Shown in pieces: positions 36,182-45,311 of a stretch of DNA of 64,000 nt. This DNA is from Streptomyces liliiviolaceus (lineage in GTDB: Bacteria > Actinomycetota > Actinomycetes > Streptomycetales > Streptomycetaceae), in the NCBI RefSeq assembly GCF_018070025.1, contig NZ_JAGPYQ010000001.1, positions 7,626,001-7,690,000 of the forward strand. The letters run 5' to 3'. Both the position numbers and the translations under genes were made by a program. Numbering within the stretch: position 1 is the stretch's first letter; each line of letters starts with the position of its first letter. The notes under the pieces were generated by a model. The model was not told the DNA's origin, ran no database searches, and saw only the letters and a list, made by a program, of their open reading frames with translations.

Positions 36182-38485
36182 TTATGCAGGAGGTTCGATG
36201 CCCCGTTGCGGGTGGTAGGGGCCGACCCAGTGGTGCAGGTCACCGGCGATTTCGATTGCGTGGCCGGCGTCGATCGCCAGTCCCAATTCCCGCTCGGGGA
36301 TGGATGCCATGTGTTCCTGCAGGGTGCGGTAGGTCGCTGGCGTTGGTAGGTCGCTGCGGAGCTGGTCGACGGCCTTCTGGGCGGCCTGTCGGGTTTCTTC
36401 TTCGAGGTGAGGGCGGATGGCGACCACGGCGACGGAGTGTTCGTTGTCGATGATTCGCATTCTGTGCGCGACCTCTGGATAGTGCAGCTTTGCTCGCAGC
36501 GCTTCGATGACTTCTCCGGTGGCTCCGTTGGGGTCCTTGGAGTGTTGTCCTGCCTGGAGGCGGTAGCGGTGCTGGTAGTACGAGCGGAGGACGTCCAGAT
36601 CGTCGGGGTCGGCCAGCCCGTCGCCGAAGCGGCGGAACGCTGCTGCGATGGCGCACGTGTTGTAGACCATCTCCGGGTTGAGGCCGTCCCGGGGATCGAA
36701 GATGGTCATGACGCTGTCCTTCGCGGGGCGTTTGCCCTCGCGGTTGACCCGTCCGGCGGCCTGCTGTTCGGACTCTGGTGTTGATCTGGCGCGGTATCCG
36801 CGGGGGAAGTCGAGGTTGACGCCGGCTTCGATGAGCGAGGTGGCCACGAGGAGGGTGTCCATGCCCCGCTCCAGGCGTTGTTTCGTCGCCTGGATGGTTT
36901 CTCGGCGGTGGCCGCCGGTCATGCGGGTCGACAGGTGTACGACGCCTGGGTCCTCGTCGCGGTTCGTGCTGAGCCAGGTGCGGTGGACCTGGTTGGCGTC
37001 CTTGGTCCCGTTGACCACGACGAGGGCTTGGTCGTACTCGGCCGCCTCGGCGGCGATGCTTGCGAGGGTCACTTCCGGGCCGGTCCGCCACTCGTATCTG
37101 ACGCGGCGCAGCTGCTTGAAGAGGGGTGCGGGGTCGGCGACGACGTCACGTTGCGGAAGGCCGGAGCGCCAGGGGTTCAGTGCGGCGAGTTCCGGCTGGG
37201 TCGCCGATGACAGTACGAGGGTGACGCCGTAGTGCTCCACGAGTTCCCGTAGGCCCGAGAGGATCGGGGTCAGGAGCCTGTCGGGGAGAGCCTGGACCTC
37301 GTCGAGGACGATCACGGAGTTGGCGAGCCGGTGGAGTCGGCGGGTGGCCCAGGGGGTGCTTCCGAAGATCGTTTCGATCAGGCGGACGGTGGTGGTGACG
37401 ATGAAGGGGGCGTCCCAGTTCTCGGTGGCCAGTTTCGCCCACCGGTTGGGCTGACCCCCTTTCTGGCCGTGGCGCATGTTCATCGAGGGGCCGGCGGACT
37501 GCGGCGCGCGTTGCTGCGGAGCTTCGACGTTCACGGCTGAGTGGTGTTCCAACACCACCGGCGGTCCTTGCTCCGGGTCCAGGAGGCTTCGGTACTCCGC
37601 TGCGTTCTGCTCGGTGATCGAGATGAACGGGACCGCGACAATGACGCGCCGCAGTCCGTGCAGGGAGGCATGGCGTAGGGCGAAGCCTCCGCCGGTGAAC
37701 GTCTTTCCGGCGCCGGTCGGAAGGTGCAGCCGGTACACGCCCGGCTTGCCGGCAGCGGCTTCAAGTGCCTCCTGGTAGACGTTCTCGCGGAGCTTGTCCA
37801 GCCAGGAGGCACCCTTGGAGCGCTGGCGTTCGGCGAGGGCCTCTTGGCGGCGGTCCTCGTACCGCTCCCACAGTTCTGGCATCCCGACGTGCGGCCGGAT
37901 GTGCGTGCCGGGTCTGAAGTGGGCGGCGGTGTCAAGCCGGTCGGCGTCGACCACGACCGAGTAGGTCATGCGGACCAACATCTCCACAGCGATCTTGTCA
38001 CGTGGGTCGAGCCAGTCCGGGGCGGCCGAGCATGAGCCGTCCAGGATTTCCGGCATGACCGCGGCGACTCGGTGGATGGCTTCGTCCGCCTCGCTGGAGT
38101 CGGCCATCAGGGCCTTCAGCCGGAGGCGGACTTCCGACCACGCGGACAGACCGGCGTGGTGTCCCTCGATCACACCGGCGCAGGGCAGCAGAGCGGGGAA
38201 CTGCTCGGCCGCCCGAGCGAACAGGAGGGCTCCGGCGTCGTTGTGCGGGGGCCGTCTGGTCTTGCGGCCGGAGGTTACCTCCTCGATCAGCCCCTCCTGC
38301 CAGGCACAGGCCCCTTTGCCCGTGTCGTGGTCGCGTCCGAGCCGGTAGGCAAGGTCACCGCCTCCCCACGGCTCTGCGAACCGACGGGCCAGCTCGCCCG
38401 TACCGCGGGCGTGGTCTTCGTACCAGTGCCATGCCCCTTGGTGGCCCGGCGAGTGAGCCACGAGCCTGCCTTCCGGAACCGGCAT
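36182..38485 (-). CDS. cas3: Cas3, type I-C helicase-nuclease
   Basis: Cas3 unwinds and degrades DNA bound by Cascade. The 767-aa protein has an N-terminal HD nuclease domain (AHSPGHQGAWHWYEDHARGT, then GRDHDTGK and EGHHAGL) and a superfamily II helicase with LPTGAGKTFTGGG, DEVQALPD in place of DEAD, SSAT and an AAGRVNREGKR motif VI. I prefer ATG 38485 (MPVPEGRLVAHS) because GGTGGGG precedes it closely; ATG 38533 lacks a ribosome-binding site. It is divergent from cas5-cas8c-cas7, which is unusual since type I-C cas3 normally leads that operon. No disruption is visible. Confidence 0.92.
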   Translation of the reverse strand: MPVPEGRLVAHSPGHQGAWHWYEDHARGTGELARRFAEPWGGGDLAYRLGRDHDTGKGACAWQEGLIEEVTSGRKTRRPPHNDAGALLFARAAEQFPALLPCAGVIEGHHAGLSAWSEVRLRLKALMADSSEADEAIHRVAAVMPEILDGSCSAAPDWLDPRDKIAVEMLVRMTYSVVVDADRLDTAAHFRPGTHIRPHVGMPELWERYEDRRQEALAERQRSKGASWLDKLRENVYQEALEAAAGKPGVYRLHLPTGAGKTFTGGGFALRHASLHGLRRVIVAVPFISITEQNAAEYRSLLDPEQGPPVVLEHHSAVNVEAPQQRAPQSAGPSMNMRHGQKGGQPNRWAKLATENWDAPFIVTTTVRLIETIFGSTPWATRRLHRLANSVIVLDEVQALPDRLLTPILSGLRELVEHYGVTLVLSSATQPELAALNPWRSGLPQRDVVADPAPLFKQLRRVRYEWRTGPEVTLASIAAEAAEYDQALVVVNGTKDANQVHRTWLSTNRDEDPGVVHLSTRMTGGHRRETIQATKQRLERGMDTLLVATSLIEAGVNLDFPRGYRARSTPESEQQAAGRVNREGKRPAKDSVMTIFDPRDGLNPEMVYNTCAIAAAFRRFGDGLADPDDLDVLRSYYQHRYRLQAGQHSKDPNGATGEVIEALRAKLHYPEVAHRMRIIDNEHSVAVVAIRPHLEEETRQAAQKAVDQLRSDLPTPATYRTLQEHMASIPERELGLAIDAGHAIEIAGDLHHWVGPYHPQRGIEPPA

Positions 38486-38743
38486 CGCCCCACCTATCGG
38501 ATCAACTGCCGTCCATACAAGGCAATTTGACATCTCATCATTTATGCGCCGAGAATCCACCAGACCACCACATTTCGTTACCGGTCCACCCGGGTCACGT
38601 GAGTCGCGGATCGGCCAGCTGCCGACCCGGGGTCATAGCGACGCTTTGGGTGGCTGCAGGAAATCCGGGTCGATCGCCAGTGTCGTGACGGTAACGGGCA
38701 CCACTGACAACCGGCCGAGCCGCACATGGAAGGGGAAGTTTGT
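38486..38743. promoter_or_regulatory. Divergent promoter region between cas3 and cas5
   Basis: About 260 bp separating the diverging cas transcription units. A TTGACA hexamer at 38527-38532 on the plus strand with GAGAAT 18 bp downstream is a weak candidate promoter for the effector operon. The cas5 ribosome-binding site GGGGAAG lies at its right end. Confidence 0.4.
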
Positions 38744-39514
38744 ATGACCAGAGAGCAGACCCGGCGGCGCGGTGAGCGCGCGGACCGGCCGCTACACGTT
38801 GAGGTGGAGGCGTGGGGGCCGTTGGCGTGCTTCACCCGCCCGGAACTCAAGGTCGAACGTGTTTCCTATCCGACCATGACCCCCTCCGCGGCGAGGGGAG
38901 TGCTGGAGGCCATCTTCTGGAAGCCGGAGATGACCTACCGGGTCGAACGGATCGAGCAGCTCAAGCCGGTGAGGTGGACTCGTTTTCGACGCAACGAGGT
39001 CAACAACTCGATCATCACCAAGAACGCCTACGAGAGCCTGCGGGCCAACAACGGCTACCGCTACGACGTCGTCGAAGACCGCGGCCAGCGGGTCACCGTC
39101 GCCCTGAGCGACGTCGCCTACCGCATCCACGCGACCATCCACGCCACCGACCGGTGCACCGCGCCCCTGCCGAAGTACCGCGACCAGTTCGACCGCCGGC
39201 TCGCACGTGGTGCCTGCTACGAGCAGCCCCATTTCGGCTGCCGCGAGTTCGCAGCCTTCTTCGGGCCTCGTGGATCGGCGGAGGAGGCCAGCGTGGTCAC
39301 GGCCGCCGACCAGGCGGGCATTCCGCCCATCGACGAGGTCGGGCTGATGCTCCACCACATCGAGTACCTCCCGAAGGGCAAAGAGCGCTACCACTGGTTC
39401 CGAGCCAGCCTCGAGCACGGCGTTCTCCACGTGCCCGACCGTCCACTCGCCCCCGCCGAGGTCAGTGGCATGCCTGGGGCCGAGGGCCGCGCCTCCGCGG
39501 AGGAGGTGGCCTGA
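38744..39514 (+). CDS. cas5: Cas5d (Cas5c), crRNA-processing Cascade subunit
   Basis: In type I-C systems, which lack Cas6, Cas5d cuts pre-crRNA within the repeat and caps the 5' handle. The 256-aa product has the typical start HVEVEAWGPLACFTRPELKVERVSYPTMTPSAARGVLEAIFW and the family features RRNEV and HFGCREF. ATG 38744 has GGGGAAG upstream. The cas8c GTG begins two bases after its stop. Given the large repeat variation in both arrays, this enzyme must tolerate altered stems if the arrays are functional. Confidence 0.92.
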   Translation: MTREQTRRRGERADRPLHVEVEAWGPLACFTRPELKVERVSYPTMTPSAARGVLEAIFWKPEMTYRVERIEQLKPVRWTRFRRNEVNNSIITKNAYESLRANNGYRYDVVEDRGQRVTVALSDVAYRIHATIHATDRCTAPLPKYRDQFDRRLARGACYEQPHFGCREFAAFFGPRGSAEEASVVTAADQAGIPPIDEVGLMLHHIEYLPKGKERYHWFRASLEHGVLHVPDRPLAPAEVSGMPGAEGRASAEEVA

Positions 39515-39515
39515 C

Positions 39516-41348
39516 GTGCTGCTGCAGAGCCTCGTCCAGCAAGCCGACAGCCGCCAGGGCGACACGCCCGAGTACTATCTCGCGCGCCGGGTCATGTGGC
39601 AGATCGATCTCTCTGGCACGGCTATCGGGAACGCCGAACCACTGGTCATCGACCTCCGTCAGGAACAGCGGAAGATCACCGCCCCGTACACCGGACGCTC
39701 GGGGTCCAAGCCGGCACCGATCCTGTTCGCCGACACCGCCCAGTTCGCGCTCGCCCATCACGGCCTGGTGAAAGGGCCGGACGGGGAGAAGGTCCTCTCG
39801 GTCAACTCTGCCGCCGTCACCAAGGCGAGGACCCGGCACGCCGCCTACCGTGACCTGGTCACTTCCTGGTGCAATGACCACCCCCACCTTCCTCAGGCGC
39901 AGACGGTGGCCGCATGGCTGAACAGCCACGCGCCGACCGCATGGCCGCTGGAGATGGACAAGGACCACCTTGTTGCCATCAGCGTGGACGGCGAGTGGGT
40001 CCACGACCTGCCGGAAGCCAGAAGCTGGTGGGCTGACAAGGTCAAGAAGGCGAAGAGCGGGAAGGCGGGCAAGGCGAACCAAGGGCTCTGCCTCGTGTGC
40101 GGACACGTCATGCCGTTGCTGTCCACGCTCCCGGTTCCCATCAAGGGCATCCCCAACTCCGGGATGAACACCCAGCTGGTCTGCCTCAACCAACCCGCCC
40201 ACTTCCGGGCCGGCACCAAGCAGCTCGGTGCCACACCCATCTGCGTCGACTGCGGCACCAAGTCCGCTACCGCCCTCAACATGCTGCTCGCCGACCCCGA
40301 ACACCGCGCCTTTGCCGACGACTGCGCCATCGTCTGGTGGACCCGTGACCCCGGCACCGACACAGCCATGTGGACCCTGCGCGACCCCCGACCCGAGGAA
40401 GTGGCCCAGCTCGTCGCCGGAGTGCGCTACCCCCGGCGGGGACGAGACGCGCTGGCAGTCCTCGACGAGGACGCCTTCCACGCCCTCACCCTGCGCGTGA
40501 ACACCAACAGGGTCATCGTCGCCGACTGGATCACCATCCCCGTCCCCGAACTGAAACGGAGACTCGGGACCTGGTTCGCCGACCAGCAGACCTGGGACGG
40601 CTGGAACAACACCTACACCTACTGGTCGGTCTGGCGACTCGCCCTCGCCTGCGCCCGCTGGGACAAGCGCAAGAACAAGTACGTCGACACCACCGTCCCC
40701 AAGCACCTGCAGGCCGACCTCACCAAAGCCGCACTCCACGGAGCCGCCCCACCGGCCCATCTCCTGCCGGTCCTCCTGCAGCGCATCCGCGCCGACCACC
40801 ACCTCGACCGACCCCGCCTCGCCCTGCTCCGCCTCGCCCTGATCCGTACGACCACTCGCCACAAGGAGCTCTGTGTGCCCCAGCTGAACCCCCAGTCGAC
40901 CGAGCCCGGCTACGTATGCGGACGGATCATGGCCATGCTCGAAGCGATCCAGCGCAAGGCCATGCCCAAGGTCAACACCACCATCACCGACAAGTACTTG
41001 AGCACCGCGGTCGTCTCCCCCAGAGCCGTCCTCACTCGCCTCCGTATCGGAGCACGACCGCACCTGCGCACCATCGCCCGCACCAGTGGCCCTGCGGCCA
41101 AGGCCATGGACAGTCGGCTGCGGGACGCCTTCGACCTGCTCGACACCATCCCCGCCCACTTGAGCACCGAACAGCAGGCCCTGTTCATCCTCGGCTACGA
41201 CCACCAGCGGGCTCACTCCGCACGCGCTGCGGCAGAAGCCATCAAAGCGCGGGAAGCTGGCAAGGAACTCGCCGCAGAACAGCAAGCGGACGCCCTCCCC
41301 GAAGCCTCCGCCGAGGACGCCGACGCTTCGGACAACACCCGCTGGTAA
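39516..41348 (+). CDS. cas8c: Cas8c (Csd1), type I-C large subunit
   Basis: Cas8c recognises the PAM and anchors Cascade. The 610-aa protein carries Csd1 features: LARRVMWQIDLSG, a CXXC pair CLVCG followed by CVDCGTKSATALNMLL, and the C-terminal AYDLLDTIPA-like region FDLLDTIPAHLSTEQQALFILGYDHQ. GTG 39516 follows the cas5 stop by one base with GGAGGAGG upstream inside cas5. Length is normal for the family. A long unrelated frame in +2 overlaps its end but is a high-GC shadow. Confidence 0.92.
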   Translation: MLLQSLVQQADSRQGDTPEYYLARRVMWQIDLSGTAIGNAEPLVIDLRQEQRKITAPYTGRSGSKPAPILFADTAQFALAHHGLVKGPDGEKVLSVNSAAVTKARTRHAAYRDLVTSWCNDHPHLPQAQTVAAWLNSHAPTAWPLEMDKDHLVAISVDGEWVHDLPEARSWWADKVKKAKSGKAGKANQGLCLVCGHVMPLLSTLPVPIKGIPNSGMNTQLVCLNQPAHFRAGTKQLGATPICVDCGTKSATALNMLLADPEHRAFADDCAIVWWTRDPGTDTAMWTLRDPRPEEVAQLVAGVRYPRRGRDALAVLDEDAFHALTLRVNTNRVIVADWITIPVPELKRRLGTWFADQQTWDGWNNTYTYWSVWRLALACARWDKRKNKYVDTTVPKHLQADLTKAALHGAAPPAHLLPVLLQRIRADHHLDRPRLALLRLALIRTTTRHKELCVPQLNPQSTEPGYVCGRIMAMLEAIQRKAMPKVNTTITDKYLSTAVVSPRAVLTRLRIGARPHLRTIARTSGPAAKAMDSRLRDAFDLLDTIPAHLSTEQQALFILGYDHQRAHSARAAAEAIKAREAGKELAAEQQADALPEASAEDADASDNTRW

Positions 41349-41405
41349 CACGCCGCCGCCAACTCACCACAACGCCACAGCCCCGGAAGGACACCGAGCA
41401 CAGCC

Positions 41406-42275
41406 ATGACCGACGCGCACCTGGACCCCACCCGCAAGCACGACTACGTCTTCCTCATCGACGTCAAGGACGGCAACCCCAACGGCGACCCCGACGCCGG
41501 CGGCATGCCCCGCACCGACCCCATCACCGGCCAGGGCCTCGTCACCGACGTCGCTCTCAAGCGCAAGATCCGCAACACCGTGACTCTCGTCCACCAGGGC
41601 CGGCCCGGCTTCGAGATGTACGTAGAACAGGGCGTCGCCCTCAACCCGCAGATCCAGCGCGCCTACGTCGAAGGGGGCGCCAAGGAAGGCGAGACCGCCA
41701 CCGCGCAGGAGTGGATGATCCGCAACTTCTGGGACGTGCGCCTGTTCGGAGCCGTCATGTCCGTGGGCGACCAGAAGAAGCACGCGGGAAGGGCCCGCGG
41801 GCCCATGCAGCTCACCTTCTCCCGCTCCATCGACCCGATCACTCCGCTCGAGGCCGGCATCACCCGTGTCGCCCCGAACAAGCCCGAGGACCTGGCCAAG
41901 GGCAAGGTCACCGAGATGGGCAACAAGCACTACGTCCCCTACGGGCTCTACCGCGGACACGGCTTCTACTCCGGAGCACTCGGCGCCAAGGCGGGAATCA
42001 CCCCGGAAGACCTCGCCTCCTACTGGCAGGCCCTGACCATGATGTTCGACCACGACCGGGCATCCTCCCGCGGCGAAATGGCCATCCGCGGCCTGTACGT
42101 CTTCTCCCACGACGACGCCTACGGACGAGCCCCCGCCCACAAGCTCTTCGACCTGATCCGCATCAAACCACTCGGCCACAGCGAAGCACGCTCCTGGGAC
42201 GACTACGCCGACCGGGTCACCATGGACGAAGACAACGTGCCCGCCGGGGTGACGCTGGCCCGGCTCATCGACTGA
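41406..42275 (+). CDS. cas7: Cas7 (Csd2), Cascade backbone subunit
   Basis: Cas7 polymerises along the crRNA spacer. The 289-aa protein has the hallmark KHDYVFLIDVKDGNPNGDPDAGGMPRTDP start, the QEWMIRNFWDVRLFGAVMSVG and GPMQLTFSRSIDPI segments, and HYVPYGLYRGHGFYS, all standard for Csd2. GGAAGGA lies upstream of the ATG. In canonical type I-C operons cas4-cas1-cas2 follow; here repeat remnants begin about ten bases after the stop, so the adaptation genes are absent. Confidence 0.94.
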   Translation: MTDAHLDPTRKHDYVFLIDVKDGNPNGDPDAGGMPRTDPITGQGLVTDVALKRKIRNTVTLVHQGRPGFEMYVEQGVALNPQIQRAYVEGGAKEGETATAQEWMIRNFWDVRLFGAVMSVGDQKKHAGRARGPMQLTFSRSIDPITPLEAGITRVAPNKPEDLAKGKVTEMGNKHYVPYGLYRGHGFYSGALGAKAGITPEDLASYWQALTMMFDHDRASSRGEMAIRGLYVFSHDDAYGRAPAHKLFDLIRIKPLGHSEARSWDDYADRVTMDEDNVPAGVTLARLID

Positions 42276-42285
42276 ACTCCCGGGC

Positions 42286-44977
42286 TGTGGGGGCCAAGGG
42301 TCGCAACCGTCGATTCCATCCGCCAGCTCCAGACATGGTGCCGCCCTCCGGGGGAGCGGAGGATGGAAACGAGCACGCCTGATGCCTGACACCGGACGGC
42401 CGCGTGCTGGCGGTCGCCCTCCGAGGTGACTGAGGATCGCAACCCCGAATATCATCCGCACGATCGGGACTGTGTGCTCCGGTGGCGGTTGCCCCCTCAG
42501 AGCGGCCGAGGATCGCAACGTCATGAACGCGCAGATGGTCATGTCCTGCTGGCTAATGGCGGTCGGCCCCCAGGGCAGCCGAGGATCGCGACGTATATGT
42601 AACGCGGAGTTGCGGCGGATTAGTCTGCCGTGCTCGGCCGCCCCTCCGGGGCGGCCAGGAACCGCAACACGATCACTGTCCACTGTGCGGACAGCGCTTC
42701 AGCGTAGCGGTCGCTGCTCGGGGGCCAGGGGATTGTCGCCTGCACCGAACAGCACGACGCCTACGTCAAGGTTGCGGTTGTCCTCCGGGACGACCGAGGA
42801 TCGCAACCCCGACCTCGCCACCATGGCCCTCTCCGTGGGCACCGGGAGGTGGTCGTCTTGCCTGACGGCCGAGGATCTTAACGTCATGTGCGACGAAACC
42901 AACAACACGGCGCAGAGCAACGGTTCGTCCTAGGGAGCAACGGAGAATCGCAACCACATCGTGGCGGGCCCCATCGTCGGCAAACTCGTCGTGGCAGTCG
43001 CTCGCCGGGATGCCCGAAAATCGCAATACCCCATGGGGTTACACGGCTCCGATCCGCACCACCATCACGCTCGCCCTTCAAGATGACCGAGAGTCGCAAC
43101 CTGTAGGAAGAAGCGGGAGACGCGTGCAACGGGTGTCGTGGCGTTCGCCTTCAAGGGTGATCGAGGATCGCAACCACACACCGACGATGCCCTGGTTGTA
43201 CACGGTATCGAGTGACGGTCGTCCCCTGGGGTGGCCGAGGATCGCAACTGAAACGGCTGCGTCTTTGACGAGATGGTGGTGGTCGCACTTCGGAGCGACC
43301 AAGGATCGCAACTACGGCGTAGAGGTCATGTACGGCGGCTCGCACCAGTGGTTTTCTGGGGCGGCCGAGAATCGCAACGGCGGATTTGGACCCGACGATC
43401 ACACCCTTTGTGAGGATGGCGGTCGCCCACTCGGGCGATCGAGGATCGCAACGCCAACGGCGACATCTTCGGGTAGATCAGTTCGCCCGGTGACTGGTCG
43501 CCCCTTGGGGCGACCCGGGGATCCCAGCCTCGGCTTCGGCCTGGACATAAGTGCCGAACAGCAAGTGGCGGTCGCCCTCCAGGTGGCCGAGGATCGCACC
43601 CCGCCTACGAAGGCACGGGCGCCACACTAGGCTCCACTGACGGTCTTTCTCCGAGGCGACCAAGGATCGCAACATCGACTTCCAGCGCAAGGTGCGCACC
43701 AACTTCTTCGCTGGCGGCCACCCTCTGGGGTGGCTGAGGGTCGAAACCGCCGAATGCGGCTTTGGGGCGTCACCCTCTACCCAAGGGCGGTCGGCCCTCC
43801 GGGGTGCCCGAGAATCGCAACACCGGCCGGGCGTCCGGCTGGTGGCGGAACTCGGCTGCTGGTTGCCTTCTCTGGGCCGCGCCTTGGAGCGCGCGGTTGT
43901 CCTCTGAGGCGGCCAGAGATGCAACCTACTCTTGGCCGACGAAAGGGACAAGGATCGCGACGCAGCTGTCGTCGCCTTTGATATGCGCCCGACCTTGAGG
44001 GGCGTTGCCCTCTAAGGCTGGCCAGGTATCGCAACGAGCGACCGCGCCAGCGAGGATCACAACACTGGCCTGTACGACGCACCAACAAGCCGAAGATGTG
44101 GCGGTCGCCTTCCCGGAGGGGCCGAGAATCGCAACGTCGGGACCTGCGTTCACGCTAGCCTTGCCGACATTTTGGCAGTCATTCTCCGGGACAGCCGGGG
44201 AGCGCAACAGAACTGCCGCGTGGACGTGCAGCAGCAGGACGTCGTGGTGGTCATCCTTCTGGAGGACTGAGGATTGTGACCGGCTTACACACCGGTGGCT
44301 GTCGTCCTTCGAGGCACCCGAGGATCGCAACGCCCCCCGCACCTGGGTTGTCGGTAAGGTCGTCACACTGGCGGTCGCTCTCCGGTGTGGAAAGATCAAA
44401 CCTGGCTGGCGTGGACGTCCACACCGCCACTACAGCGCTGGCGGTCACCCGCCCGGAGGCGACCGCCAATGGCAGCGTATCGGTTTGCGGACTTTCTGGT
44501 GGTCGCCTCTGGGGCGACCGAGAATGGCAACGACCCCACCGACGTCCCGGTCGGCTCCAACACCACCCCCTTATCGCATGCCTGGTTGTCGTCCTCCAGA
44601 GTGACCGCCAGGAACGCAACCGTTTCGGGTCCAGCCAGCGCCGCTTCGCCGCCCCTGGCGGTCGGCCTTTGGATCGCAACACCGCCAACGGCGTACGTAC
44701 TCCATGCGTCACCTAGCCTGACGGTCTCCCTCCTCGAGGTGGCCGAGGATCGCAACGACAACCTCATGGACTTCGAAAGCACCGAGACCGACTAGCGGTC
44801 GCCCTCCGGAGCGGTTGAGGATCGCAACGTCTGTAACGCCGACGCCAAGGCGAACGGCGTCTACAGTGGCGGTCGTCCTCCGGGGTAACCGAGGATCGCA
44901 ACGTCGGCCACGTCTCTACGCAAGGACAATCAAGACCCCACTGAGGGTCGTACTTCGGAGCGGCCGAGGATCTCAAC
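42286..44977 (+). CRISPR. CRISPR array 2, strongly degenerate, about 39 repeats
   Basis: I count about 39 units on the plus strand, most of 34-39 bp ending in a variant of GAGGATCGCAAC, with spacers of about 30-38 bp. Repeat consensus is the reverse complement of array 1 as read on the plus strand, so both arrays point away from the cas genes. The first unit (to 42307) is truncated, the second ends GGATGGAAAC, and others near 42704, 43940, 44038 and 44655 have lost part of the stem. There is practically no room for a leader, since cas7 stops at 42275. The array may be read through from the cas operon. Confidence 0.88.
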
Positions 44978-45120
44978 GACGCTGCTGACCACACCGAATA
45001 CAAGAGGGCACCGCGCTCACTGGTCTCTCCCGGGACATCTGACCAGCAGGACTCAGCAGGTCTGCGCTCAGCGTCACCTGCCCTCTGCGCCCCATCGATG
45101 CTCGTCACTCTTGACAGGGT
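44978..45120. other. Gap between array 2 and the right flanking repeat
   Basis: About 140 bp of non-coding sequence beyond the last recognisable CRISPR repeat. Nothing further is identified. Confidence 0.4.
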
Positions 45121-45311
45121 CTGACCTGCCGACAAGGCGCCTGACACCCCATCAGAACGAGCGTCAAATGAGCGTCACGAGCGTCATTTCAGCGTCAAGA
45201 TATCGCCCGTAACGCCCACACCGCACATAATGCGCACGCGCAAAAGTGCAGGTCAGGAGCCCTTAGCCGCCGGTTCGAGGATCGCGACGCACTCCACATG
45301 GTGGGTCATCG
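45121..45311 (-). repeat. Right direct repeat spanning the rumA-like 3' end
   Basis: Matches 29192-29382 in the same orientation over about 191 bp. It covers the final codons of the RNA methyltransferase gene (MTHHVECVAILEPAAKGS, stop) and about 130 bp beyond. AGCGTCA-type elements recur at 45160, 45171, 45180 and 45191 with 9-11-bp spacing and are conserved in the left copy. The two repeats bracket the helicase and CRISPR-Cas module. Confidence 0.85.

Noticed and set aside
40370..42382. A 670-codon frame overlapping cas8c and cas7
   Set aside because: Very rich in Arg, Pro and His, no family resemblance; it is an out-of-frame shadow of two clear cas genes.
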